The notes under the pieces: model-generated
What the model was told of the DNA's origin: nothing
Database searches by the model: none
Seen by the model: the letters and a program-made list of their open reading frames with translations, nothing else
Translations under genes and position numbers: made by a program
Part shown: piece after piece, positions 7,401-15,236 of the stretch
How positions within the stretch are numbered: position 1 is the stretch's first letter
How the letters are laid out: each line of letters begins with the position of its first letter
NCBI GenBank assembly: GCA_017461465.1
Contig: JAFTYN010000082.1
Location: 1 to 22,298, forward strand
DNA length: 22,298 bases
Reading direction: 5' to 3'
From: Bacilli bacterium
GTDB lineage: Bacteria; Bacillota_I; Bacilli_A; RF39; UBA660

Positions 7401-8073
7401 TGCTACAAGACATGAAATCATTGAAGCACTTAAAGAAGCAAACCTTTCAGAAGATGGAAAACAAGTATTATACGATGGACGTACAGGTGAACCATTTGAT
7501 AATCGTATAAGTGTTGGTGTTATGTATATGATTAAATTACACCACATGGTTGACGATAAATTACATGCTCGTTCAACTGGTCCATACTCTTTAGTTACTC
7601 AACAGCCACTTGGTGGTAAAGCTCAATTTGGTGGTCAAAGATTTGGTGAAATGGAAGTTTGGGCACTTTATGCTTATGGTGCTGCTAATGTTCTTAAAGA
7701 AATGATTACTATTAAGTCAGATGACGTAGTAGGTCGTGTTAAAGTTTATGAAGCATTAGTAAAAGGAACACCAATTCCAAAATCAGGAGTTCCAGAAAGC
7801 TTTAGAGTATTAATTAAAGAATTCCAAGCTTTAGGTCTTGATATTACTGTAAGAAATGAAGATGGTACATTCTCAGAAATTAAAGACTTAGAAGAACAAG
7901 AAAAAGATTCTTATTTATCAACAGATGAATTCGAAAAAGTTGCTGATGTTCCAGTAGAAGAACCAGTATCAGATGACGAAGAAGACTACATTGAAGAAGA
8001 TGAATTTGAAGATAATGATTTAGATGATTTAGAATTTGATGAAAGTATGTTAGAAGAGGGGGATGAGGATTAA
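4468..8073 (+). CDS. rpoB: DNA-directed RNA polymerase subunit beta
   Basis: 1201 residues, similar to other Firmicutes, from a GTG start with GGGGTGA before it. The beta subunit forms one side of the active cleft and carries the rifampicin pocket. The pocket is at residues 457-485, with FGSSQLSQFMDQTNP and KRRLSSLGPGGLSRDRAG. The position equal to E. coli His526 is Asn477 here (codon AAT at 5896-5898), a change known to lower rifampicin sensitivity. Other hallmarks are GRLCPIESPEGPNIGLI, the active-site region NGYNYEDAVILNERLV, KISVGDKMAGRHGNKGV and the C-terminal GGKAQFGGQRFGEMEVWALYA. The last 40 or so residues are a strongly acidic, probably flexible tail. The TAA overlaps the ATG of rpoC by one base, so the subunits are translationally coupled. 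Confidence 0.98.
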   Translation: MAYTVKKFGDHRERRSYSKTENAIELKDLLEIQKKSYNWFMENGIQEVFEDIFPVESFTGNLSLEFGDFHFDEPRYSIKGCKERYATYASPLKVEARLFNHETGEVKEQEIYLGDMPIMTDSGTFIINGAERVIVSQLVRSPSVYFGKEIDKKNGKNIITSQIIPTRGTWLEYETDARDNIYVRIDRTRKVPITTLLRALGLSSDEDIYDLFGKDVYLEKTIEKDTNKNTDESLIDIHSKLRPGEPSTLDSAKNQLITRFFDAFRYDLAKVGRYKFNKKLNVTDRLFNSVLAEDIKVNGELIVSKGTLIDHEVLETLRPILKDGYGVKETTINEELDSYNKVQVIKVYSKNNPEKVINVIGNDQDITEKRLTISDVYASVSYYLNLLEGVGNFDEIDHLSNRRVRQVGELLQNQFRIGMSRIERVIRDRMSTQEIVDVTPKTLINIRPLTAAIKEFFGSSQLSQFMDQTNPVAELANKRRLSSLGPGGLSRDRAGMDVRDVNSSHYGRLCPIESPEGPNIGLITALASYAKIDDYGFIMTPYRKVVDRCLTDEVVYMTADEELEYYISQAAIEVDENKRIVADRLPVRYNTENVIVESDKINYVDVSAQQVVSITTQGIPFLEHDDGKRALMGANMQRQALPLLQTEAPIVGTGVEAISARDSGAVVICKGDGIVDYVDAKKIIVKTAAGQDTYYLNGYERSNAGTCYHQTPIVRVGDEVKAGEVIGDGPSTDKGEMALGRNVTVAFMNFNGYNYEDAVILNERLVRDDVYTSIHIQDYQIECRDTKLGPEEFTRDIPNVGEEARKNLDENGIVRIGTEVSDDDILVGKVTPKGVAELTSEEKLLHAIFGEKTREVRDTSLRVPHGGGGIVHDIKIFTKEDSDELPAGVSKIVRVYIAQKRKISVGDKMAGRHGNKGVISLVLPSEDMPYMADGTPIDILLNPLGVPSRMNIGQILEMHLGAAAKELGIYVATPVFAGATRHEIIEALKEANLSEDGKQVLYDGRTGEPFDNRISVGVMYMIKLHHMVDDKLHARSTGPYSLVTQQPLGGKAQFGGQRFGEMEVWALYAYGAANVLKEMITIKSDDVVGRVKVYEALVKGTPIPKSGVPESFRVLIKEFQALGLDITVRNEDGTFSEIKDLEEQEKDSYLSTDEFEKVADVPVEEPVSDDEEDYIEEDEFEDNDLDDLEFDESMLEEGDED

Positions 8074-11000
8074 TGGATGCAAATCAATTTGATGGATTAA
8101 AAATTGCTATTGCCTCACCTGAAAAAATTCGCTCTTGGTCATATGGTGAAGTAAAGAAAGCAGAAACTATTAACTATCGTACTTTAAAACCAGAAAGAGA
8201 TGGTTTATTCTGTGAAAAAATATTTGGACCAACTAAAGACTTTGAATGTTCTTGTGGTAAATACAAGAGATTAAGATATAAAAATATCGTATGTGATAGA
8301 TGTGGAGTTGAAGTAACTCGTTCAAAAGTTCGTCGTGAACGTATGGGACACATTGAGCTTGCAACTCCTGTATCTCACATTTGGTTCTTCAAGGGCATCC
8401 CATCAAGAATGGGACTTGTCCTTGATATGTCACCAAGAGATCTAGAAGAAGTATTATACTTTGTATCTTACGTTGTTTTAGATCCAGGTCCTGCACCACT
8501 TGAAAAGAAACAAACTATTAGTGATAAAGAATATAGAGCATATTATGAAAAATATGGAAATTCTTTCAGAGTAGGTATGGGTGGTGAAGCTATCAAAGAA
8601 CTTCTTTCTGAAGTTGATTTAGAAAAAGAAGTAAATGATATTAAAGCCGAAATTGAAGAAATTAAAGATTCTACAAGTCAAAAAAGAATTCGTTTAATTA
8701 AACGTTTAGATGTATTAAATGCATTCTTAGAATCAGGTAATAGACCTGAATGGATGATTATTGATGCACTTCCAGTAATTCCACCAGAACTTCGTCCAAT
8801 GATTCAACTTGATGGTGGTAGATTTGCTACATCAGATTTAAATGATTTATATAGACGTGTTATTAACCGTAATAATCGTTTAAAGAAATTAATTGATTTA
8901 AGTGCACCATCTATTATCATTCAAAATGAAAAACGTATGTTACAAGAAGCTGTAGATGCTTTATTTGATAATGGACGTCGTGGACGCAATATAACTGGTG
9001 CTGGTAATAGACCACTTAAGTCATTATCAAGTATGTTAAAAGGTAAACAAGGACGTTTCCGTCAAAACTTACTTGGTAAACGTGTTGACTATTCTGGTCG
9101 TTCAGTTATCGTTGTAGGTCCAAACTTAAAAATGTATGAATGTGGTGTGCCAAAAGAAATGGCTCTTGAACTATTTAAACCACATGTTATAAATGGATTA
9201 GTAAGTAAAGAAATAGCTTCAAATATTAAAGCAGCTAAGAAAATGATTGAAAATCAAGATCCTAGAGTATGGGATATAGTAGAAGAAAAGATTAAGGAAC
9301 ATCCAATTTTACTTAACCGTGCCCCAACACTTCATAGACTTGGTATTCAAGCATTTGAACCTAAGTTAATTGAAGGTAGAGCTATTAGACTTCATCCACT
9401 TGTTTGTGCAGCATTCAATGCTGACTTCGATGGAGACCAAATGGCTGTACACGTTCCAATTACAGCAGAAGCTCAAGCAGAAGCTAGAATCTTAATGTTA
9501 GGTGCTAATAACATTCTTTCTCCAAAAAATGGAGATCCAGTTGCTACACCTGGACAAGATATGGTTCTTGGAAACTATTATATTACAATGGAAAAAGCTG
9601 GTTTACCTGGAGAAGGTAGAGTATTTAAAAATGCTAATGAAGCACTAATGGCATATGAAAGAAGAGAAATAACTCTTCATACACGTATTGCTTTACCAGC
9701 ATCATCATTTAAATATAAATTATTCCCAGAAGAATATATGAATAAATATTTAGTAACTACACCTGGAAAACTTTTATTCAATGAAATTTTCCCTGATACT
9801 TTCCAATATATTCAAGATGGTTCAGCAGAAAATATTGAAAAATTAACTCCAAGCAAATACTTTATTGCAAGAGGAGAAAATATTCCAGAAGTTATTAAAG
9901 AAATGCCACTTGTTGATGCTTTCAATAAGGGTGTATTAAATAAATTAATTGCTCAAATTTATAAGAGATATCATACAACTGAAACTTCTATTATGCTTGA
10001 TAAACTTAAAGATTTAGGTTTTAAATATTCTACATTATCAGGTATTTCAATTTCTATCGCTGATATCGAAGAAAGTGAAATTAAACCTCAAGTAATTGCA
10101 GAAAGTCAAGCAAACGTTGATAAAGTTAATAAGCAAGCTAAACGTGGTTTAATTACTGATCGTGAAAGATATAATAAGGTTGTTGACATTTGGATGACAG
10201 CTAAACAAACTATATCTGATGAACTTGCTCAAAAACTTAAAGTTAATAAAGATAGTCCACTTTCAATTATGATTAATTCAAAAGCTCGTGGAGATATCGG
10301 AAGTTATACTCAGTTAGTTGGTATGCGTGGTCTTTTCAACACACCTTCAGGTGATTATGTTGAAATCCCAGTTACTTCTTCATTCAGTGAAGGTATTACA
10401 ATTTCTGAATTCTTTATTTCTACACATGGTACTCGTAAAGGTGCCGTAGATACAGCCTTAAAAACTGCCGATGCTGGTTACTTAACTCGTCGTTTAGTTG
10501 ATGTATCTCAAGATATTATTGTTAGAGAAGAAGATTGTCATACAACAAACTATGTTGAAGTAGAAGCATTCAAAAAAGAAGATGGAACTGTTGTTGAATC
10601 ATTACGTGATAGAATCGTAGGAAGATTCACTGGTAATAAAGTAGTAAATTCAGAAACTAAAGAAGTTATCTGCGAAAAAGATACTTATATTACTGAAAAT
10701 TTAGCTGACAAGATTGTTAAAGCTGGATGTGTTAAAGTTCCAATTAGAACAGTACTTACATGTAAGACTGAACATGGTGTATGTCAAAAATGTTATGGAC
10801 GTAACTTAGCTACAGGTACTATTGTTGAAACTGGTGAAGCTGTTGGTATTATGGCAGCTCAATCTATCGGTGAACCTGGTACTCAGCTTACAATGCGTAC
10901 ATTCAATACTGGTGGTGTTGCCGGTGACGATATTACTCAAGGTCTTCCTCGTGTTCAAGAACTTGTTGAAGCTCGTAATCCAAAAGGAAAAGCTACAATT

Positions 11001-11705
11001 GCTGAAATTAATGGTATTGTAACTAAGATTGAAGATGAAGGTGGACAATTCCATATCTATATCAAAAATGATACAGAAACACGTGAACATGTTACTAACT
11101 ATGGTGCTAAACTTGCAATTGAATTAAATGCAGAAGTTAAAGCCGGTACTAAGTTAACTATGGGTGCTATTAATCCAAAAGAATTATTAGCAGTTACAGA
11201 CCCAGTTACTGTTCAAAATTATATCTTATTTGAAATTCAAAAAGTTTATCGTTCTCAAGGTGTTGATGTTTCAGATAAACACGTTGAAATTATTGCTAAA
11301 CGTATGATTTCAAAAATTAAGATTATTAATTCAGGTGATTCATTATACTTACCAGGTACTATGGTAAATATTAATAAATTCGCTGATTTAAATAAAGAAT
11401 TAATTCTAGAAGGAAAGCGTCCTGCTACAGGTCGTCCAGTACTTTTAGGTATAACTAAAGCTTCTCTTGAAACTGATTCATTCTTATCAGCTGCATCATT
11501 CCAAGAAACAACTCGTATTCTTACAGATGCTGCAATTCATGGTAGAGTAGATGAATTAAATGGTCTTAAAGAAAATGTTATCATTGGTAAATTAATTCCT
11601 GCAGGTAGTGGATTTAAAAAATACAAAAATGCAGATTATGATTTAACAGTAGACATTATGAAAGAAGAACCATTAGAAGCATTAGAACAAGAATTAATGG
11701 ATTAA
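8073..11705 (+). CDS. rpoC: DNA-directed RNA polymerase subunit beta'
   Basis: 1210 residues. The beta' subunit carries the catalytic magnesium site. The first zinc site is C59, C61, C74, C77 (CSCGKYK ... CDRCG). The catalytic motif NADFDGDQMAVH has Asp451, Asp453 and Asp455. The second zinc site is C822, C897, C904 and C907 (CKTEHGVCQKC). The bridge-helix/trigger-loop region is present (GARKGAVDTALKT-like GTRKGAVDTALKTADAGYLTRRLVDV, and MRTFNTGGVAG). The length fits a beta' without the large insert of E. coli. The ATG shares its A with the rpoB stop; the ribosome site GAGGGGGATGAGG lies in the end of rpoB. A strong terminator follows directly. Confidence 0.98.
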   Translation: MDANQFDGLKIAIASPEKIRSWSYGEVKKAETINYRTLKPERDGLFCEKIFGPTKDFECSCGKYKRLRYKNIVCDRCGVEVTRSKVRRERMGHIELATPVSHIWFFKGIPSRMGLVLDMSPRDLEEVLYFVSYVVLDPGPAPLEKKQTISDKEYRAYYEKYGNSFRVGMGGEAIKELLSEVDLEKEVNDIKAEIEEIKDSTSQKRIRLIKRLDVLNAFLESGNRPEWMIIDALPVIPPELRPMIQLDGGRFATSDLNDLYRRVINRNNRLKKLIDLSAPSIIIQNEKRMLQEAVDALFDNGRRGRNITGAGNRPLKSLSSMLKGKQGRFRQNLLGKRVDYSGRSVIVVGPNLKMYECGVPKEMALELFKPHVINGLVSKEIASNIKAAKKMIENQDPRVWDIVEEKIKEHPILLNRAPTLHRLGIQAFEPKLIEGRAIRLHPLVCAAFNADFDGDQMAVHVPITAEAQAEARILMLGANNILSPKNGDPVATPGQDMVLGNYYITMEKAGLPGEGRVFKNANEALMAYERREITLHTRIALPASSFKYKLFPEEYMNKYLVTTPGKLLFNEIFPDTFQYIQDGSAENIEKLTPSKYFIARGENIPEVIKEMPLVDAFNKGVLNKLIAQIYKRYHTTETSIMLDKLKDLGFKYSTLSGISISIADIEESEIKPQVIAESQANVDKVNKQAKRGLITDRERYNKVVDIWMTAKQTISDELAQKLKVNKDSPLSIMINSKARGDIGSYTQLVGMRGLFNTPSGDYVEIPVTSSFSEGITISEFFISTHGTRKGAVDTALKTADAGYLTRRLVDVSQDIIVREEDCHTTNYVEVEAFKKEDGTVVESLRDRIVGRFTGNKVVNSETKEVICEKDTYITENLADKIVKAGCVKVPIRTVLTCKTEHGVCQKCYGRNLATGTIVETGEAVGIMAAQSIGEPGTQLTMRTFNTGGVAGDDITQGLPRVQELVEARNPKGKATIAEINGIVTKIEDEGGQFHIYIKNDTETREHVTNYGAKLAIELNAEVKAGTKLTMGAINPKELLAVTDPVTVQNYILFEIQKVYRSQGVDVSDKHVEIIAKRMISKIKIINSGDSLYLPGTMVNINKFADLNKELILEGKRPATGRPVLLGITKASLETDSFLSAASFQETTRILTDAAIHGRVDELNGLKENVIIGKLIPAGSGFKKYKNADYDLTVDIMKEEPLEALEQELMD

Positions 11706-11736
11706 AAAAAGAACTTACATTTGTAAGTTCTTTTTT
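11705..11736. terminator. Bidirectional terminator between rpoC and rnhC
   Basis: GAACTTAC (11711-11718) pairs with GTAAGTTC (11723-11730), loop ATTT, flanked by an A run on the left and six T on the right. It can work for rpoC on the + strand and, with the A run read as T, for rnhC on the minus strand. The rnhC stop codon overlaps its right edge. Confidence 0.9.
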
Positions 11737-12688
11737 ATTTATTATTTAATAATTCTTTAACTTTTTCTGTGTTTTTAAAGTTTATTTTAGCTATTTCGTT
11801 AAGTTTATTAAAACCATATTTTTCTGCGATAACAGCAGCTTTTTTATCAACTTCTGTACTAGCACCTTTTGGAAGTAATTCGCCAACCTCTTTAGAAATT
11901 TTACCAAATTCTTTTAAGAAAACAAATCTACTTATTAGTGATGCACACGCAACAGCTAAACATTTATCTTCTGCTTTAGTCATAAAAGTAATATCTCTAA
12001 CAACATTAGATGAAGCTTTTAAATAACTAAAATATACATATTTTTCAGCAAACTGATCAACTACAATATAGTCATAATCAGAGTATTTATTTTTTAAATT
12101 CATAAGTGCTTTATTATGTAATATAGCTTTTAACTTATTCATATTATAACCATCTGCATATTTTTCATTATATTCTTTATTAGAAAGAATTATACATTCA
12201 TATGGTATTTTTTGAATGAATTTAGGAACAACTTCTAAAATTTTTTCATCAGTCATTTTTTTAGAGTCTTTAACACCCAATTCTTCAAGAAAACTAATAT
12301 TCTCTTTTCTTACATATGCAGCACATACAACGATAGGTCCAAAATAATCGCCAGTTCCAACTTCGTCAGAACCTATACTAGTAGAATTATATATTTTTGG
12401 ATCTACATATTCCTTTTTAGTATCTTCTTTTTTCTTATCATCACTATTAGTAACTTCAACTTTTTTAGTAGGATTATTATGTCTTTCTCTTTCTATCCAA
12501 AATTGACTAGATAAGTCTGCATCTCTTCCCTGAAAGACAGCTTTTCCTGATTCATATAAAGTTACTACTGTATCAGCATCATCTGCTTGAAAAACAGCAT
12601 ATGCAGGAGTTTTTGGCCTTTTAAAATCTTCAAAAAATTCGTTCATTTCTTGCTTTGTTCTTTCACAAACTTTTATAGTTATAGTCAT
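11735..12688 (-). CDS. rnhC: Ribonuclease HIII
   Basis: 317 residues. RNase HIII cuts the RNA strand of RNA-DNA hybrids, removing R-loops and primers. The N-terminal TBP-like substrate-binding domain covers about residues 1-75 (FKRPKTPAYAVFQADDADTVVTLYESGKAVFQG), then a charged Lys/Asp/Glu linker, then the catalytic domain with IGSDEVGTGDYFGPIVV (Asp108, Glu109), VVDQFAEKY (Asp211) and KAEDKCLAVACASLISR. The DEVGTGD form separates HIII from HII, where it is DE.GRG. The complementary strand shows an AAGGGGCGA site before the start. It is convergent with rpoC and divergent from the cvpA-type gene; in B. subtilis rnhC also lies beside zapA-cvpA, but no zapA is seen here. Confidence 0.95.
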   Translation of the reverse strand: MTITIKVCERTKQEMNEFFEDFKRPKTPAYAVFQADDADTVVTLYESGKAVFQGRDADLSSQFWIERERHNNPTKKVEVTNSDDKKKEDTKKEYVDPKIYNSTSIGSDEVGTGDYFGPIVVCAAYVRKENISFLEELGVKDSKKMTDEKILEVVPKFIQKIPYECIILSNKEYNEKYADGYNMNKLKAILHNKALMNLKNKYSDYDYIVVDQFAEKYVYFSYLKASSNVVRDITFMTKAEDKCLAVACASLISRFVFLKEFGKISKEVGELLPKGASTEVDKKAAVIAEKYGFNKLNEIAKINFKNTEKVKELLNNK

Positions 12689-12713
12689 TTTATCTCGCCC
12701 CTTAACTACATCT

Positions 12714-12719
12714 ATTTTA
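12714..12719 (-). promoter_or_regulatory. Possible extended -10 of rnhC
   Basis: On the minus strand TGG-TAAAAT is an extended -10 about 25 bases ahead of the start codon. I see no good -35 at the right distance. Confidence 0.35.
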
Positions 12720-12763
12720 CCATAAATACATCTAAAATACTTTATTTTTGTACTAAATTATAA

Positions 12764-12769
12764 TATAAT
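12764..12769 (+). promoter_or_regulatory. Possible -10 box of the CvpA-family gene
   Basis: A perfect TATAAT lies 20 bases ahead of the ATG. The sequence at the -35 distance (TTTATT, 12741-12746) is a poor match, and an overlapping TATAAT at 12759-12764 is also possible. Confidence 0.4.
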
Positions 12770-12789
12770 TTAAATAGGAGGATAGTAAT

Positions 12790-13509
12790 ATGAATTTAGT
12801 AGATATTATCGTCATTGTTATAATAATTTTTGGTGGAATTGTTGGTTATAAAAGAAGATTTATTGGTGAACTTGTACATTTTTGTGGTTTTATAGTAATG
12901 CTTCTAGCGGCTTTTTTGTTTAAAAATCCAGTAGCGGCATTATTATATGAACATTTACCATTTATAAATTTACCTGGTATATTAAGTGGGGTAAGTGTAT
13001 TAAACATATTAATTTATGAAATTTTAGCTTTCTTTATTGTTTTTGTTGTTTTATATTTAATTTTCTTATTAATTTTGAAAATTTCTCATTTAATAGATAA
13101 TCTATTTGATGAAAATGAGTTATTTAGTACCCCTTCAAAATTAGGTGGATTTGCTATAGGATTAGTAGAAAATTATTTTGTAGCATTTATAGTGCTTTAT
13201 ATATTAACTTTACCTTTATTTGATTTAGAAATGGTTAGAGATTCTAAACTTCGAGCAATGATACTTTCTAAAACTCCAGTGTTAAATCTTTATGTTGATA
13301 GTGCTGTTAATGTTGGTAAAGAATTCTGGAATGTTGCAGAACAATATAAAAAAATAGAAAATCATGAACACCTTAATTTGGAAGCATTAGATTTACTACT
13401 TAAATATGAAGCTACTACAGTAGAGTCAATCGATGTTTTAGTAGAGGAAAACAAAATACAAATTAATAATATCGAAAGCGTTTTAATGAAATATCGTAAA
13501 AATGATTAG
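12790..13509 (+). CDS. CvpA family membrane protein
   Basis: 239 residues with four predicted spans at about 3-20, 27-45, 70-97 and 118-142, then a soluble C-terminal helical region. The opening NLVDIIVIVIIIFGGIVGYKRRFIGEL and the pattern GGFAIGLVENYFVAFIVLYIL before the last span match the CvpA (colicin V production) family, a conserved inner-membrane family of uncertain molecular role that in Bacilli (YshB) lies next to rnhC and zapA. That neighbourhood supports the call. The C-terminal tail of about 95 residues is longer than the family core. The ATG follows TAGGAGGATAG. This is one of two genes here not ending in TAA (it ends in TAG), and it is closed by its own terminator. Confidence 0.88.
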   Translation: MNLVDIIVIVIIIFGGIVGYKRRFIGELVHFCGFIVMLLAAFLFKNPVAALLYEHLPFINLPGILSGVSVLNILIYEILAFFIVFVVLYLIFLLILKISHLIDNLFDENELFSTPSKLGGFAIGLVENYFVAFIVLYILTLPLFDLEMVRDSKLRAMILSKTPVLNLYVDSAVNVGKEFWNVAEQYKKIENHEHLNLEALDLLLKYEATTVESIDVLVEENKIQINNIESVLMKYRKND

Positions 13510-13513
13510 ACTT

Positions 13514-13542
13514 GGAAACTATGGACTTAGTTTCCTTTTTTT
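13514..13542 (+). terminator. Terminator of the CvpA-family gene
   Basis: GGAAACTA (13514-13521) pairs with TAGTTTCC (13528-13535), loop of 6, then seven T. A textbook intrinsic terminator four bases after the stop. Confidence 0.88.
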
Positions 13543-13550
13543 GTTAAAAT
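13542..13550 (+). promoter_or_regulatory. Extended -10 promoter of rsmE, abutting the terminator
   Basis: TGT-TAAAAT (TG at 13542-13543, TAAAAT 13545-13550). At 17 bases upstream lies TGGACT (13522-13527), a partial -35 match that coincides with the loop of the preceding terminator. The start would be near 13557, leaving a leader of about 11 bases. Confidence 0.5.
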
Positions 13551-13567
13551 ATATGCGGTGATAAGAA

Positions 13568-14275
13568 GTGCAAAGATATTTTTCAAATTCAAAAGAAAAT
13601 GACAAACTTTTTTTAATAAACGATGATATTTATCATATAACTCGCGTCATGAGAATGAAAGATAATGACAAGATAGAAGTTATTTATGATAATGATTTAT
13701 ACATATGTAATGTAATTCTAAATGAGTTACCTTGGGTAGATATTGTTTCTAAAGAAGAAGGAAAAATAGAGGATAAAGAAATTATTCTTGCTATTCCACT
13801 TTTAAAAGAACAAAAGATGGATTTAGTTCTTCAAAAAGCTACAGAACTAGGAGTAACAAAAATAATTCCTGTCACTATGGAAAGAAGTATTGTTAAATTA
13901 GCTGACTCAAAAGAAGTGAAAAAAATAGATAGATGGTCAAAAATATGTAAGGAAGCTAGTGAGCAATCTAAAAGAAATTCTATTCCTGTTATATCAAATA
14001 TAATGACTCTTAAAGAACTTGTGAAAGAGGAAGGAATCAAGATAGTTTGTAGTACGATAGAAAAGGAAAATAATCTTAAAAAGTTTTTGACCGAGCATAA
14101 AAACTATGATAAAATAATTATAGTAGTAGGGCCAGAGGGAGGTATATCTTCTAAAGAAGAAGAATATCTTGTTAGTGAAGGCTTTACAAGAGTGTCTTTA
14201 GGAAAAAGAATAATGAGGGTGGAAACAGTCCCAATATTCATTTTAAGTGCTCTAAATTATGAATTTATGGAGTGA
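13568..14275 (+). CDS. rsmE: 16S rRNA (uracil1498-N3)-methyltransferase RsmE
   Basis: 235 residues from a GTG start, chosen because the conserved M-Q-R-Y/F-F beginning of the family falls there and GCGGTGA lies just upstream. RsmE methylates U1498 of 16S rRNA in the small subunit decoding region. It is a SPOUT enzyme: the N-terminal PUA-like domain has HITRVMRM (23-30), and the knot domain shows LQKATELGV (88-96), RW.KICKEASEQSKR (122-136), VVGPEGG (186-192) and LGKRIMRVET (211-220). In B. subtilis rsmE (yqeU) directly precedes mtaB (yqeV); here one extra gene separates them. It ends in TGA, the only TGA stop in the window, and the ribosome site of the next gene overlaps this end. Confidence 0.96.
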   Translation: MQRYFSNSKENDKLFLINDDIYHITRVMRMKDNDKIEVIYDNDLYICNVILNELPWVDIVSKEEGKIEDKEIILAIPLLKEQKMDLVLQKATELGVTKIIPVTMERSIVKLADSKEVKKIDRWSKICKEASEQSKRNSIPVISNIMTLKELVKEEGIKIVCSTIEKENNLKKFLTEHKNYDKIIIVVGPEGGISSKEEEYLVSEGFTRVSLGKRIMRVETVPIFILSALNYEFME

Positions 14276-14280
14276 TTTTT

Positions 14281-15201
14281 ATGTTAGATAGTTTAACTAA
14301 TAGTGATATTATAATATTGGGTGTTTTAATTTCAGTTATTTTAATTGTAGGTATTATTTGTATAATTTTAACTATCAAAAGTGGAAATAATAAATCAAAA
14401 GTTAGATATGAAGAAGAAGTTGTTGAACCAAAAGGAGAACCTGATATTCATATAGCATTAGCTACTGAAAATATTCCTGCTCTTCCAGAAAAAGAAGAGT
14501 ATGTTTTACCTGAAGTTAAGGTAGAGCATGAAGAAATTGTAAGTAATCCAATAGAAGAGGAAGTAGTTATGCCAGTAAGAGAAGAAAAAAGTATGAAATT
14601 AGAAGAAGTTTCTTCTTTACTTGAACAAGCTAATAAAGAATTAGAAGAACACTTTGATTTAAATGATTTAGATACTTCTTTAGAAATACCAGAAGTTCCA
14701 GATAAGAGAAATTCTACTAATATTGAAGATGTATTAAAAGCAATGCAAATAGATCTAGAAAAACAAAAATATGAAAAAATAGATCGTTATGAAGAAGAAC
14801 AAGAAGAAAATGCTGTTATTAGTTATCAAGAACTATTAGATAGAAAAATGGCATTAAATGAAATTAATGCAGATAATGAACCGTTAGAAGAAGTTAGACA
14901 AGTAGAACTTGAAGATATCGAAGAAGAACCAGTTAGTTATTTAGATAGATTAGCAAAATATGAAAATATGTCTTTAGAACCATCATATGAATGGAAAACA
15001 GATGATAGACAATTTGCTAGTAGTGAATTTATTTCACCTATATTTGGTAGACAAGATAGTAGTAAAATAGAGTATCCAACTGTTAAGAAAAAAATAGAAA
15101 CAAAAGAAACTGTTACAACTACAGTTCATACAGGAGAGGATGCTTTAGAACAAACTGCAGACTTTTTAAACACCTTAAAGGAATTTAGAAAAAATCTATA
15201 A
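14281..15201 (+). CDS. Acidic single-pass membrane protein, unrecognised
   Basis: 306 residues from ATG 14281, which has GGAG eight bases ahead; an in-frame GTG at 14272 overlaps the rsmE stop and has no ribosome site. One membrane span at about residues 9-32 is followed by a short basic stretch (KSGNNKSKVR), which predicts an outside N-terminus and a cytoplasmic tail. The tail of about 270 residues is dominated by Glu, Asp and Lys, and is likely disordered or coiled-coil. Two short related segments, VISYQELLDRK (179-189) and PVSYLDRLAK (217-226), and an isolated conserved-looking motif FISPIFGR (250-257) stand out. The architecture is that of a membrane-anchored scaffold or adaptor such as some division or envelope proteins, but no domain is recognised and no function is assigned. 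It sits six bases after rsmE, and a small terminator overlaps its stop. Confidence 0.8.
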   Translation: MLDSLTNSDIIILGVLISVILIVGIICIILTIKSGNNKSKVRYEEEVVEPKGEPDIHIALATENIPALPEKEEYVLPEVKVEHEEIVSNPIEEEVVMPVREEKSMKLEEVSSLLEQANKELEEHFDLNDLDTSLEIPEVPDKRNSTNIEDVLKAMQIDLEKQKYEKIDRYEEEQEENAVISYQELLDRKMALNEINADNEPLEEVRQVELEDIEEEPVSYLDRLAKYENMSLEPSYEWKTDDRQFASSEFISPIFGRQDSSKIEYPTVKKKIETKETVTTTVHTGEDALEQTADFLNTLKEFRKNL

Positions 15202-15220
15202 ACCTTTAAGGTTTATTTTT
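15198..15220 (+). terminator. Small terminator-like hairpin before mtaB
   Basis: ATAAACCT (15198-15205) pairs with AGGTTTAT (15209-15216), loop TTA, then four T. It overlaps the stop of the gene before it and ends five bases before the mtaB ribosome site. The AT-rich stem and short T tract suggest partial termination. Confidence 0.6.
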
Positions 15221-15236
15221 AGTAGGAGGTCTTTAT

